From positions 2,355,580 to 2,419,579 of the forward strand of contig NZ_AP023054.1 of the NCBI RefSeq assembly GCF_019703835.1: a stretch of 64,000 nt of DNA. The letters run 5' to 3'. The DNA comes from Thaumasiovibrio subtropicus. GTDB taxonomy: Bacteria; Pseudomonadota; Gammaproteobacteria; Enterobacterales; Vibrionaceae. This document shows positions 7,135-15,734 of the stretch, piece after piece; position 1 is the first letter of the stretch; each line of letters starts with the position of its first letter. Position numbers and translations under genes: made by a program. The notes beneath the pieces are model-generated. The model worked only from the letters and a program-made list of their open reading frames with translations. It was not told the DNA's origin and did not search any database.

Positions 7135-9195
7135 ATGCAGGACATCGCTAAACACAGAGTGACGATTTATTTGTTGCCATTACTTTTTGTCCCACCCATT
7201 TCAGCGAATGAACAAGCAGACACCTCAACCAACCAACATGAAACCATCGTGGTGACCGCTGAGTTGATGAATAGAACAATTGCGCAATCGGGCAATAGTG
7301 TCGAAATCTTCGACGCAGACACCATCGAGAGTACGGCAGGCTTTAACACGCTGAGAAATGTACTCGATTCTGTCGGAAACATCACCACCGTGACAGGAAC
7401 AGGTAAAGCCCCCTCAGTGAGGGGCGTCGATGGCACCGGTGCCGCTGAAAACGCAAATGCCTTTTTTGCCGGAAGCCGACAAAGGCTCAGTTGGCAAATC
7501 GATGGTCGACCCGCCAGTTACAACGAAGTGGTTTTCTCTGACATGGCCCTTTTCGACGTTGAACAAATTGAAGTATTGCGAGGGCCTCAAAGCTCGCTCG
7601 TAGGCCGAAACGCGATCGCAGGCACCATTATCGTTAACACACACAAACCTCAATTCTACCATGAAGGAAAGTTCAGACTGGCCGCAGGCAGCGACCAATA
7701 CCGACAATACGCGGGTATGGTCAATGTGCCGATGATATCTGATAGCCTTGCCTTTCGTTTGACCGGCAACCTTTTCCAAAAACACTCTCAAGTCAATTTT
7801 GACCCCTACCCGGGTGTCGATAACCCGGCAGAAATAGAGGGAAAAAGATTTTCAGGCAAACTCTTGTTTGAGCCAAGTAGTGATGAAAGCCTACTTCTCA
7901 ACGTGACCCACAGCGACTATTTTGGCCCCAATGGTGAAATCATTGTCCGCCCTTTTGAAGAGCAGCGATCCAATTATCCTCAGCAGCCTCGCCATCGACC
8001 AAAGACAACTAGCGCAATCGTGGATTACAAATACAGGCTCGGTGACAACTGGCAAGTGGATGTGAATGGTTCAACCACAGACTTTTCTTTCACTCGCTAC
8101 GCAGTGCCTAACACCTCCAATGCCTCTATTGATACCAGAGAGTATGTATTTGAGCCGAAACTCAGCTATCAACAAGGAGATGCCGCAGCGGTGGTCGGTA
8201 TCTACTATTACCATGCGGATCAAGAGGAATTTATTGAGTTTATGGGTGGACAGCATTTCGATGACAAGACCGAAACTGTCGCCATCTATGCCGAAGGTGC
8301 TATTCCCCTCACCCCTGAAGTGCAACTTTCACTGGGCCTTCGTCATGAACACGAATCACGTCAACGTAAAGGTGGCGATCCAACCGGTCAAATCGCCTCA
8401 ATTTCCTCAGATGAAACCTACGATGTTCTGCTACCAAAGCTAGGTTTAAACTGGCAAGCCTCAAGCACAAACAACCTAGGGATTCAGATTTCAAAAGGGT
8501 ATAACTCTGGTGGTGGCGGAGTGACATTTGCCATGCCTATCGTCAACTACCAATACGATGAAGAAACCGTCTGGACCTATGAGATTTACGGCCGCCAATC
8601 GTTCATGGGAGGTAAAATCCGCACGACACAAAATCTGTTCTTTTCACAATACAAAGATATGCAATTGCCTTTCGACTTAACGCCCGAGGACTCAAGAGAC
8701 GAAGCCTTTGTGATTAAAAATGCTGATAAAGTAGAAACAAAGGGCTTAGAACTTGGCATCGCTGCTACGTTGCCTTATCACTTCTCGCTTTGGGGTAACT
8801 TATCCTTACTCGACACAGAAATTGTTGATTACCCGAATTCAGGTATTGAAGGCAACGAACTACTTACGGCACCGACTGTTACCGCTTCTCTCGGCGTCAC
8901 TTGGCAAAAAGACAATTGGCTTGTTGGGATAAACTCACGCTTCTCAGACAACTACTATACCGATATCAATAATCGCCCCGGTGGTAAGACAGACCGTTAC
9001 ACTGTGTTTGATGCGAAGGTTAATTACCAGTGGGACAATGTGGTAGTGTTCGCGACCGTCAACAACCTGTTTGACAATAACAAACCTGTCGCTCGCTACC
9101 CTGGCTTCGATAACAACTTACCCAATAGCGCGCTCGATACCGCAGTGAAATTGCAACCACGTTCATTTCATCTCGGCGTCGAGATTGGCTATTAA
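7135..9195 (+). CDS. TonB-dependent outer-membrane siderophore-type receptor
   Basis: A signal peptide (about residues 1-25) is followed by a TonB-box-like segment, ETIVVTAE. Next comes the plug domain (about 40-170) with NTLRNVLDSVGNI, VRGVDG and VEQIEVLRGPQSSLVGRNAIAGTIIV, the classic plug signature. Residues ~180-686 are beta-barrel strands ending in a terminal aromatic (GVEIGY). The length (686) is typical. The Fur-box-like site and divergent AraC regulator point to iron or siderophore uptake. The exact ligand cannot be read from the sequence. The next gene starts 9 bp downstream, so the two form an operon. Confidence 0.92.
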   Translation: MQDIAKHRVTIYLLPLLFVPPISANEQADTSTNQHETIVVTAELMNRTIAQSGNSVEIFDADTIESTAGFNTLRNVLDSVGNITTVTGTGKAPSVRGVDGTGAAENANAFFAGSRQRLSWQIDGRPASYNEVVFSDMALFDVEQIEVLRGPQSSLVGRNAIAGTIIVNTHKPQFYHEGKFRLAAGSDQYRQYAGMVNVPMISDSLAFRLTGNLFQKHSQVNFDPYPGVDNPAEIEGKRFSGKLLFEPSSDESLLLNVTHSDYFGPNGEIIVRPFEEQRSNYPQQPRHRPKTTSAIVDYKYRLGDNWQVDVNGSTTDFSFTRYAVPNTSNASIDTREYVFEPKLSYQQGDAAAVVGIYYYHADQEEFIEFMGGQHFDDKTETVAIYAEGAIPLTPEVQLSLGLRHEHESRQRKGGDPTGQIASISSDETYDVLLPKLGLNWQASSTNNLGIQISKGYNSGGGGVTFAMPIVNYQYDEETVWTYEIYGRQSFMGGKIRTTQNLFFSQYKDMQLPFDLTPEDSRDEAFVIKNADKVETKGLELGIAATLPYHFSLWGNLSLLDTEIVDYPNSGIEGNELLTAPTVTASLGVTWQKDNWLVGINSRFSDNYYTDINNRPGGKTDRYTVFDAKVNYQWDNVVVFATVNNLFDNNKPVARYPGFDNNLPNSALDTAVKLQPRSFHLGVEIGY

Positions 9196-9204
9196 GGAAC
9201 GTCT

Positions 9205-9615
9205 ATGTTGAAAGTCGATACGACGCATTGGCCGCTAGCTCTGATTAACCTTAGAGGGGCACAATCTATCGAGGCCCACCAGCACCTGCTTAATGAATGG
9301 GATAAGCTTTTTGAAGCTAAGCAAAAATTCATTTTTGTCCGAGTGTTTCATGACGATGCTTCAACCAAGCATTCAAAAGAAATTGGTCAACTCACCCTTG
9401 ATTGGCTAGACAAAGGAGCCAGAGAAGCAATTAAAGCTTGGTGCGAAGCTATGGTAATAATTGTGCCACAAGAAACCTTTCGCTCGATGAAAAACAAAAG
9501 CGTCCCACGTGTATTTGGCGTACCAGGGGGTATTTTTCCGAGCAAAGATCACGCCAACCAATGGTTAATTACGCATTGCCATATCTCTTTGCCCACGAGC
9601 TTGATGCATAAGTAA
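9205..9615 (+). CDS. Small cytoplasmic protein co-transcribed with the receptor
   Basis: This 136-residue protein starts 9 bp after the receptor stop, with a good ribosome-binding site (AAGGA), so it is translated from the same transcript. It has no signal peptide or membrane segment. The beginning, PLALINLRGAQSIEAHQHLLNEWDKLF, and the later VIIVPQETFRSM give an alternating alpha/beta pattern that recalls STAS-like small domains, but I cannot assign a family. Its place suggests a role connected with the receptor's substrate. Confidence 0.65.
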   Translation: MLKVDTTHWPLALINLRGAQSIEAHQHLLNEWDKLFEAKQKFIFVRVFHDDASTKHSKEIGQLTLDWLDKGAREAIKAWCEAMVIIVPQETFRSMKNKSVPRVFGVPGGIFPSKDHANQWLITHCHISLPTSLMHK

Positions 9616-9619
9616 TGTT

Positions 9620-10270
9620 TTAAGGCGTCCTCCTCTGGATGACGCCTATTTTAATTGAACTCACTTCCCGCCTACCCCTATCACAACGAAGGCCCGTTAG
9701 AGTAAGATCAACCTCCTTTCTCGCGGCCATAAGCGCAGCATCACGATCATCACTTTTTGCTATCCATACCGCCAACTCCATCAAACCGCCGTTGATGAAC
9801 CGCGCTTGCAGCACAGGATTGACGGCAAAAATCACCTGTTCACGTTGCAGCCTTTCCAATAGCGAAGCAATAGATTCAACACACTCCAGTCGCATGGAGT
9901 GCAACAGGTCAGCATCGAGAACGGACGCCGCATCACGTAACATGATGCGCTGAACCTCAGGCGCGGTCGTTTTCTCTAAATACAGATGGCATCGTTCAAC
10001 GAATGCCGTCCAGAGATCAGCGGCATCGGCTTCGATGGCAAGCAGCTCAGCATCAATTTCTTTGTCAATCTCTTCAAGTACCGCCTTAAATAGCCCCTTT
10101 TTATCACCGAAATGGTGATAAAGCGCGCCTCGAGTTAACCCGGCTTGTGAGGTGAGATCATCCATCACCGTCTCACTGTAACCGACACTCCCAAACTGAA
10201 AACGAGCCGTTTTTATCAGCTTCGCTCTCGTCTCTTCTATTTTTTTAGCGCGGCGACCCACCATATTCAT
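9620..10270 (-). CDS. TetR-family repressor of the adjacent MFS exporter
   Basis: The N-terminal HTH is clear: RAKLIKTARFQFGSVGYSETVMDDLTSQAGLTRGALYHHFGDKKGLF, residues ~15-60, is the standard TetR signature. The rest is the variable ligand and dimerisation domain. The gene is divergent from the MFS transporter at 10389, and the 118-bp interval contains two nearly identical palindromes. Together these give the usual TetR-exporter arrangement, in which the drug or ligand releases the repressor. Either the first ATG or the third codon could be the start. The length (216) is normal for the family. Confidence 0.92.
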   Translation of the reverse strand: MNMVGRRAKKIEETRAKLIKTARFQFGSVGYSETVMDDLTSQAGLTRGALYHHFGDKKGLFKAVLEEIDKEIDAELLAIEADAADLWTAFVERCHLYLEKTTAPEVQRIMLRDAASVLDADLLHSMRLECVESIASLLERLQREQVIFAVNPVLQARFINGGLMELAVWIAKSDDRDAALMAARKEVDLTLTGLRCDRGRREVSSIKIGVIQRRTP

Positions 10271-10318
10271 CCACTCAATAAATTACTGAAAACTAAAAAC
10301 CTGTTGCATTTATAACTT

Positions 10319-10335
10319 ACATACGTAATGTATGT
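10319..10335. promoter_or_regulatory. Probable TetR operator 1
   Basis: ACATACGTAATGTATGT is a palindrome with half-sites ACATAC/GTATGT. It matches operator 2 in both half-sites and lies between the divergent repressor and exporter genes. Confidence 0.75.
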
Positions 10336-10344
10336 CAAAACAAA

Positions 10345-10361
10345 ACATACGCGACGTATGT
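10345..10361. promoter_or_regulatory. Probable TetR operator 2
   Basis: ACATACGCGACGTATGT is a palindrome with half-sites ACATACG/CGTATGT. It lies 26 bp (centre to centre) from operator 1, about two and a half helical turns, and 27 bp before the exporter start codon. Confidence 0.75.
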
Positions 10362-10388
10362 TAAATACACGCAGTAAAAGGACGTCTT

Positions 10389-11591
10389 ATGCCCAACGTA
10401 TACAGAGCACTTTTTGAACATCCCGGATCCGCCTTGTTCTCCTTTACCGGTTTCATTGCCCGATTGCCCATTTCAATGACATCCATCGGCATCATCACTA
10501 TGTTGTCACAATTAGGTAGGCCCTATTGGCTAGCCGGTAGTGTCGCGGCAACGTTCATACTGAGCACCGCATTACTCGCCCCGCAGGTATCAAGAGTGGT
10601 TGATAAACATGGCCAAAGTCAGGTGCTACCCTGGGCCACACTGATCAGTGCGACATCGATCCTGCTTCTCCTTCTTTGTACCCACTATGGGCTACCAGAC
10701 TGGACTCTATTTGTTTTCGCGCTCTTAGGCGGTTGCATGCCAAACATGGCAGCACTCGTGAGAGCAAGGTGGACGGCCATTTATCGCCACAGCCCCAAAC
10801 TCCATACCGCTTACTCATTTGAGTCGGTGATTGACGAGATTTGCTTCATCGTGGGGCCGCCAATTTCTGTTGGCCTGAGCGTTGCGCTCTTTCCACAGGC
10901 AGGCCCCCTCATTTCGGTAGTGTTCCTCATTATTGGTGTGAGCTTTTTTGTGATGCAGAAAAGTACCGAGCCTGCTGTAACCCTTGCTGCTCGTGGTACG
11001 CAACAATCCGCCTTGCGTTCTGTACCCGTTCGTATTTTGGTGTTGAGTTTGATCTCGCTAGGCACCATCGTTGGCGCGGTCGACATCATCAGCGTGGCAT
11101 TTGCAGAACAAGAAGGTAACCCGGCATCCGCCAGTTTGGTCTTATCTATCTATGCCATCGGATCGTGTTTGTCTGGCTTGGCCTTTGGCACATTACGCAT
11201 TAAGTCGCCATTGCAGCAACAATTCATGCTCGCGGCATTTTTCACCGCCCTCACCACGCTTCCTCTTCTTTTCATTAGCAGCGTATGGGCCTTGTCTGTC
11301 GCCGTTTTCTTCTCAGGCCTATTCTTTGCGCCAACAATGATTATCGCGATGGGGTTAGTCGAGAGACAGGTGCCAGAATCACAGCTGACCGAGGGACTCA
11401 CCTGGATGAATACTGGCTTAGGTGTCGGAGCGGGATTAGGGGCAGCCATTGCCGGATGGATAGTGAATGACTTTGGCATTACGAGCAGCTTCTATCTCAC
11501 GCTTATCGCTGGTAGCGCGGTTTTTGCGCTCTCAAGCTTACTCGCGCAAAAGCTAAACAAAGATGCCAAGCACGAAGTGTATTGTAGCTAG
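10389..11591 (+). CDS. MFS transporter, probable drug or metabolite exporter
   Basis: This 400-residue protein has about twelve hydrophobic segments in two groups of six. The loop after the second helix, VSRVVDKHGQSQVLPWA, is the family's motif-A position (D-x-x-G-x-R type). The second half opens with RILVLSLISLGTIVGAVDII. With the divergent TetR gene and the two operators it is most likely an efflux pump induced by its substrate. ATG 10389 has AAAAGGACGTCTT upstream, a good ribosome-binding site. The substrate is unknown. Confidence 0.85.
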   Translation: MPNVYRALFEHPGSALFSFTGFIARLPISMTSIGIITMLSQLGRPYWLAGSVAATFILSTALLAPQVSRVVDKHGQSQVLPWATLISATSILLLLLCTHYGLPDWTLFVFALLGGCMPNMAALVRARWTAIYRHSPKLHTAYSFESVIDEICFIVGPPISVGLSVALFPQAGPLISVVFLIIGVSFFVMQKSTEPAVTLAARGTQQSALRSVPVRILVLSLISLGTIVGAVDIISVAFAEQEGNPASASLVLSIYAIGSCLSGLAFGTLRIKSPLQQQFMLAAFFTALTTLPLLFISSVWALSVAVFFSGLFFAPTMIIAMGLVERQVPESQLTEGLTWMNTGLGVGAGLGAAIAGWIVNDFGITSSFYLTLIAGSAVFALSSLLAQKLNKDAKHEVYCS

Positions 11592-11713
11592 CTCCAATTC
11601 AAGGTTTGGTTTGGGTAAGCCTTCGCATGATGATCAAGAAAGGGATGACCTTGAGCTTGGAGCCAGACTCGGCATAGAGGGATTTAAAATCCCGGACAGA
11701 AAACGCAGAAAGC

Positions 11714-11746
11714 AAAAACGCCCGCTGATTTCTCAGCGGGCGTTTT
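11714..11746. terminator. Strong hairpin terminator
   Basis: A fourteen-base-pair stem AAAACGCCCGCTGA / TCAGCGGGCGTTTT with a four-base loop is flanked by A- and T-rich sequence. It can end the exporter transcript on the plus strand and the tRNA-side transcript on the minus strand. Confidence 0.75.
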
Positions 11747-11753
11747 CTGTATT

Positions 11754-11892
11754 TGGCGGAGAGATAGGGATTTATACGCTCACTGCGTTCGCTACCCTTT
11801 GGGCCGTTGCCTTATCGACTCCGTCGGGCAACGTTGTCTCGCTGCGCTCGGCTGAACCCTGTCTAGGGCTCTGCACCCTATCTCTATCTTTG
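11754..11892 (-). pseudogene. Decayed partial tRNA-Ser copy
   Basis: The 20 bases at 11754-11773 are identical to the 3' end of the intact tRNA-Ser (CCA, acceptor strand, T-arm half; 11942-11961). After a nine-base loss in the T loop, the next bases (ATACGCT) again match its variable-arm region, then similarity fades. No complete cloverleaf can be drawn, so it is a remnant of a tandem duplication. The right limit is approximate. Confidence 0.55.
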
Positions 11893-11904
11893 CAAAATTC
11901 AGAC

Positions 11905-11933
11905 AAAAAAGCCGCTGTAAAAACAGCGGCTTT
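11905..11933 (-). terminator. Terminator of the tRNA-Ser transcript
   Basis: On the minus strand, AAAGCCGCTGTTTTTACAGCGGC followed by TTTTTT gives a stem of about ten base pairs just downstream of the tRNA 3' end. Confidence 0.8.
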
Positions 11934-11941
11934 CTCGAATG

Positions 11942-12032
11942 TGGCGGAGAGATAGGGATTTGAACCCTAGATACGCTATTAACGTATGCCGGTTTTCAAG
12001 ACCGGTGCTTTCAACCACTCAGCCATCTCTCC
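11942..12032 (-). tRNA. tRNA-Ser(UGA)
   Basis: The 91-nt minus-strand sequence starts GGAGAGATGGCTGAGTGGTT and ends with encoded CCA. It folds into a cloverleaf with a seven-bp acceptor stem (GGAGAGA/TCTCTCC), an anticodon stem CCGGT/ACCGG enclosing CTTGAAA (anticodon UGA, reads UCA), and the long variable arm (ATACG/CGTAT) typical of serine tRNAs. The T arm is GGGTTCAAATCCC. Confidence 0.97.
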
Positions 12033-12159
12033 GTAGGTGCGGCGAATATTAGCGACTTCATGTTGCCTTGGCAAGAGTAGAAATGTGCGTTTGAATACTT
12101 TTAGTACTACGAAGTACTCGTTTGATTACTCCACCAACAATACGGCGATTTTCCCAACA

Positions 12160-12187
12160 AAAAACCCCGCCGCGGCGGGGTTTTTGT
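12160..12187 (-). terminator. Terminator of htpX
   Basis: A perfect GC stem ACCCCGCCGCGGCGGGGT flanked by A- and T-runs lies 19 bp beyond the htpX stop. It also insulates htpX from the tRNA gene. Confidence 0.85.
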
Positions 12188-12205
12188 GTCCAGCTAAGTT
12201 ACCGC

Positions 12206-13081
12206 TTACAGGTGCTCACCACGACGCAGCGCATCGATACGCTTGTCGAGTGGTGGGTGTGACATAAACAGCTCAGAAAGTGATTTCTTACCGTTAATAC
12301 CAAATGCCATCATCGAGCCTTCTAGCTGAGGCTCATGACTATGCTTCAAGCGCTCTAGTGCAGCAATCATCTTCTCTTTACCCACTAGGTGTGCTGAACC
12401 TGCATCGGCCTTAAATTCGCGATGGCGGCTGTACCATAGCGTAATGGTGCTGGCGAGGAAGCCAAACAGTACTTCCATGATGGAAGAGACAATGAAATAA
12501 GTCAGGTAACTACCACCACCCTCTTCGTCACTGTTATTCACGCCACTCACAACACCCGCAATCATACGCGCGATAAAGATAACGAAGGTGTTCACCACAC
12601 CTTGCATCAAGGTCATGGTTACCATATCACCATTCGCAATGTGGCTCACCTCATGCGCCAATACGGCCTCTGCTTCATCTCGAGTCATGCTTTGCAATAA
12701 TCCCGTAGAGACAGCAACCAATGAGTCATCACGCTTTGCACCCGTTGCAAAGGCATTAATGTCTGCTGAGTTATAAATCGCCACGGTTGGCATACCAATA
12801 CCCGCTTGATTGGCTTGACGCTCAACCGTTGATACTAACCAATGTTCAGTTTCGTTACGCGGCTGCTCGATCACCTGACCACCGACACTGCGAAGTGCCA
12901 TCGATTTTGACATCAGTAGTGAGATGAAGGAGCCACCAAAGCCAAACAGTGCGGCGATCATTAAAATGCCACCAATACCACGAGGATCCATTCCCGTAGC
13001 GGCAAACACGATGTTTAAGACGATGCTCAAGACGATCATCACCGCCAAGTTCGTCAATAAAAACAACGCTATTCGCTTCAT
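12206..13081 (-). CDS. htpX: Membrane zinc metalloprotease HtpX
   Basis: HtpX is an M48 protease of the inner membrane that cleaves misfolded membrane proteins alongside FtsH. Two N-terminal membrane segments (about 5-27 and 35-57) precede the catalytic HEVSH at residues 143-147, in the family's usual position; a further hydrophobic pair follows near 158-175 and 190-215. The third zinc ligand is in the region [10 protein letters not shown] (about 223). The length (291) is normal. It is monocistronic, with its own terminator. In E. coli the gene is induced by heat and envelope stress; I did not identify a clear heat-shock promoter here. Confidence 0.96.
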   Translation of the reverse strand: MKRIALFLLTNLAVMIVLSIVLNIVFAATGMDPRGIGGILMIAALFGFGGSFISLLMSKSMALRSVGGQVIEQPRNETEHWLVSTVERQANQAGIGMPTVAIYNSADINAFATGAKRDDSLVAVSTGLLQSMTRDEAEAVLAHEVSHIANGDMVTMTLMQGVVNTFVIFIARMIAGVVSGVNNSDEEGGGSYLTYFIVSSIMEVLFGFLASTITLWYSRHREFKADAGSAHLVGKEKMIAALERLKHSHEPQLEGSMMAFGINGKKSLSELFMSHPPLDKRIDALRRGEHL

Positions 13082-13432
13082 AAATTACTCTCCAGATTTT
13101 GATATTGTTGACTGGGTCATTATCCCAGCGCAGATCTCATTTTCAGCACGTTACCAGATAGACACTTAACATTGTGTGAACAAGCTATGTCACATTGTTA
13201 CCAATTCCATGTTTACTCGACAACGGTTGATATAAGATATTATTAGTCTTATTACCTAGTAGGTATGGGCAATTCGAAAAATATCAAGTCCAGATGCAAA
13301 ATGATCACTTTGTGTGTTTTGTTATACTAATATCACATTTGTTGCATACTTTAGACTTTAGTCGTATTGTGGCGATATGCCGACTGCGCTATTTTTTTCG
13401 TCAGAAGGGATTTTTAAACAGGGAGTATCAAC

Positions 13433-13603
13433 ATGGCAGACAACGAAAACTACCAAGTCGCTATCGACATCTTGCGTTGCCACCTTGGTATGAGTGTGGA
13501 ACAAGCGCATAAAGAACTAGGTATCCAAGCTGAAGAGCACAAAGTGAATCAGCAGGTCATTGACATTCAAGAAGCTCTAATGAATATCAACGACAGTAAA
13601 TAG
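13433..13603 (+). CDS. Conserved-type 56-residue small protein
   Basis: The frame from ATG 13433 encodes 56 residues (start MADNENYQVAIDILRCHLG, end IQEALMNINDSK) with a clear ribosome-binding site GGGAG seven bases upstream and a strong terminator 20 bp after the stop. The composition is soluble and mostly helical, with two probable helices joined by the turn GMSVEQAHKELG, which looks like a small HTH-type fold. I cannot name a family. Signals on both sides make it a convincing small gene. Confidence 0.75.
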   Translation: MADNENYQVAIDILRCHLGMSVEQAHKELGIQAEEHKVNQQVIDIQEALMNINDSK

Positions 13604-13623
13604 TGCTAGTTCAGTAGTCACAA

Positions 13624-13653
13624 GAAAAGCCACGACAATTTCGTGGCTTTTTT
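13624..13653 (+). terminator. Terminator of the 56-residue small gene
   Basis: The stem AAAAGCCACGA / TCGTGGCTTTT with a short loop is followed by a T-run, 20 bp after the stop at 13603. Confidence 0.85.
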
Positions 13654-13900
13654 GCGTTCTAAGCGTCAGTATTCTCAAGCCTCCCCAAGAGGCAGGATTC
13701 AGAATCGGACTCGCGCGTCGAGTTCAAAGCAAAGGTGTTAAGGAAAGGCTTCCCCTTGCAAACACATTAACGTAAAAATCGCGCTTCTCAGAGGTCGAGT
13801 ATTCTGGATTAGCTCACAGCGCTTTGATCATGTCATCTCTCACTGCCACATGCTATTCTTCGCACCAATAGACCACAACAGATCAACACTAGGATTACGA

Positions 13901-14485
13901 GTGAGCAACATGTCTTTATCTACCCGTCATGACGATGCGATTAATCAGGCCGTCAATCAATGGCTAGAGCAAGTGGTCATTGGACTTAACCTGTGTCCAT
14001 TTGCCGCCAAACCGCAACGCAATCAGCAAATTAAGACAACCATCTCTCATGCCACCAGCGAAGAGGCTCTGCTAGAGGATGTCTTAACTGCGCTGTTAGA
14101 ACTCGACCAAACGGACGCCACTCGCTTAGAAACAACATTAGTTGTCATTCCCGATATGCTCGATGACTTTATGGACTACAACTTCTTTTTAGATTGGGTC
14201 GATGCTTTGATCAAACAGCAACAATGGGAAGGCATCTATCAAGTCGCCACCTTCCATCCCAACTATTGCTTCGCCGGTATCGAGCCCGAAGACGATCAAA
14301 ACTTAACCAATCGCGCCCCTTACCCCATTTTGCACCTCATCAGAGAAGAGAGTATGGCGCGTGTGTTAAAACACTACCCAGAACCTGAAGCCATTCCCGA
14401 TAACAACATCGAACGCGTGTGCAGCTTGAGCCAGAAGGAAAAACTCGCCTTATTCCCTTACCTGTTTAATCGAGGCAGTGAGTAA
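13901..14485 (+). CDS. DUF1415 family protein
   Basis: The protein begins DDAINQAVNQWLEQVVIGLNLCPFAAKP and continues through WEGIYQVATFHPNYCFAG, NRAPYPILHLIREESM and a terminal LFPYLF. These are the conserved blocks of DUF1415, a cytoplasmic family of unknown function in gamma-proteobacteria. The conserved Cys/Pro/Phe and His/Pro/Tyr blocks suggest an active or metal site. I placed the start at GTG 13901, which has AGGA six bases upstream (194 residues). ATG 13910 is an alternative with poorer spacing, and the frame is open farther upstream to 13850. Confidence 0.85.
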   Translation: MSNMSLSTRHDDAINQAVNQWLEQVVIGLNLCPFAAKPQRNQQIKTTISHATSEEALLEDVLTALLELDQTDATRLETTLVVIPDMLDDFMDYNFFLDWVDALIKQQQWEGIYQVATFHPNYCFAGIEPEDDQNLTNRAPYPILHLIREESMARVLKHYPEPEAIPDNNIERVCSLSQKEKLALFPYLFNRGSE

Positions 14486-14662
14486 TTGTGGGAGGGAATC
14501 ATTGGATTTTTAAATGATTCACCTCTTTTAGCATCTCTTTTATACTGATTGCCTGTCGTGAAGATACAAGGTAACGCCTTGAAATGGCTTACATTGTTTT
14601 GCACGCAATCAGTAACTTCGGTTACTTTCCCAGCAATATCAATCATTTGATCGAGGTCGCGG

Positions 14663-15082
14663 ATGAAAGTCAGTAATAGCTACAAACAGTACCGTATCAT
14701 GCAGGAGTTCAAAGAGCTCATCTCCGAGTTCTATCCTGGCAAAGTGTCATTACTCGACTTTTTTATCATGCAGCACATCGCTTATTGTGGTGAAGAAGGC
14801 ACAACACAATATGACCTCTCTAAAGCGCTCTATATCACCCCGGCGCGAATTAACCCCGTGATCAAGCGATTAGAAAGTGACGAGATGATTACGATCGAAG
14901 TTGATGATACAACGCGTCGAATTCGAAAAATCCTAACTGTCACCGAAAAAGGGAAACAAATCGTCGACAGTGTGGTAAGGCGCTCTTTCGAAGTCATTGG
15001 TGAAACACGCGAAGAGAATCCGCAGCAACTAGAAGCCTTCGAAGCCTATCTCGACAAAATGTTTATTACCGTCGCCTCTTAG
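14663..15082 (+). CDS. MarR-family transcriptional regulator
   Basis: This 139-residue winged-helix protein shows the MarR recognition region TTQYDLSKALYITPARINPVIKRLESDEMITIEVD, then the wing DTTRRIRKILTVTEKGKQIVD. Dimerisation helices lie at both ends. GAGG six bases upstream supports the ATG. It lies 84 bp ahead of the tatABC operon on the same strand, so it may control that operon or be read into it. There is no obvious operator palindrome in the gap. The ligand is unknown. Confidence 0.88.
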   Translation: MKVSNSYKQYRIMQEFKELISEFYPGKVSLLDFFIMQHIAYCGEEGTTQYDLSKALYITPARINPVIKRLESDEMITIEVDDTTRRIRKILTVTEKGKQIVDSVVRRSFEVIGETREENPQQLEAFEAYLDKMFITVAS

Positions 15083-15166
15083 ACGACGATGCTTCACCTT
15101 TCCTTACTCTCTGCGCCTTACTTCTTCTAAGCGAGGGCGCTCACACCACTTACAAAGAGAAACCCT

Positions 15167-15364
15167 ATGGCCGGAATCAGTATTTGGCAGCTACTTATTA
15201 TTGCCGTCATCGTCGCCCTTGTCTTTGGCACCAAGAAGTTACGCTTTGTTGGCGAAGACCTTGGTAAAGCCCTCGCCGATTTTAAAAAAGCGAGTCATCA
15301 TGATGAAGACCCTGCGCTCATCAGCACTCACAGTGATAAAGAGAGATCAGACAAGGAGCAGTGA
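15167..15364 (+). CDS. tatA: Twin-arginine translocase subunit TatA
   Basis: The N terminus MAGISIWQLLIIAVIVALVFGTKKL is nearly that of E. coli TatA: one short membrane helix with the conserved polar Gln8, a hinge (FG), then the amphipathic helix (VGEDLGKALADFKKA). It is 65 residues, shorter than E. coli TatA (89), because the tail is brief. TatA polymerises to form the transport path for folded proteins. It is the first gene of a tight operon: tatB starts two bases after the stop. Confidence 0.93.
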   Translation: MAGISIWQLLIIAVIVALVFGTKKLRFVGEDLGKALADFKKASHHDEDPALISTHSDKERSDKEQ

Positions 15365-15365
15365 C

Positions 15366-15734
15366 ATGTTTGATATGGGATTTGGTGAAATCGTGGTTAT
15401 CGCGCTATTGGCCCTTGTCATACTCGGTCCAGAGCGACTGCCAACGGTGATTCGCACTTTGTCGCATTGGCGTCGCATGATTGCCACAACGCAAAAAAAA
15501 GTAAAAGTGCAGCTCGAAAAAGAGTTGCAGTTGGATAGCGTTGAGAAAGCGCTACACGACACGAAGCAAACGCAATTTGATGACTTGTCGGAGCAAGTGC
15601 AACAGCAAATCCAACAGGCGAACCAGATTGTAAAACAGTTTAGCTTGGCCGATAGCTTGTCAGACAGTGCGACCCAATCACAAGATCTCACCCGAACAAG
15701 CAAGCCTCCCCTTGAAGAGAAGAGCGCATCATGA
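15366..15734 (+). CDS. tatB: Twin-arginine translocase subunit TatB
   Basis: The protein starts MFDMGFGEIVVIALLALVILGPERLP, the standard TatB start with membrane helix, Glu8 and the GPERLP hinge. A long charged helix and a Gln-rich coiled-coil-like region (about 55-95) follow. TatB forms the receptor complex with TatC. The frame is open upstream, overlapping tatA, but the ATG at 15366 gives the correct TatB start. The stop overlaps the tatC start (ATGA), indicating coupled translation. Confidence 0.93.
   Translation: MFDMGFGEIVVIALLALVILGPERLPTVIRTLSHWRRMIATTQKKVKVQLEKELQLDSVEKALHDTKQTQFDDLSEQVQQQIQQANQIVKQFSLADSLSDSATQSQDLTRTSKPPLEEKSAS

Larger units (their letters stand above)
11592..11953. 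other. Non-coding interval beside tRNA-Ser with two terminator hairpins
   Basis: No gene can be supported here. The interval holds two strong hairpins (11714-11746 and 11905-11933), a decayed partial tRNA-Ser copy from 11754, and the 3' end of the intact tRNA. It looks like a tRNA locus that lost one duplicate. Confidence 0.6.

Noticed and set aside
11563..11955. 130-residue frame covering the exporter end and tRNA remnant
   Set aside because: It overlaps the real MFS gene end, two terminators and tRNA sequence, so it is not coding.
13671..13805. Possible fifth copy of the inverted-repeat element
   Set aside because: The ends resemble the 22-bp terminal sequence only loosely (TATTCTCAAGCCTCCCCAAG and its partner) and the interior does not match. 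I left it as a weak resemblance.
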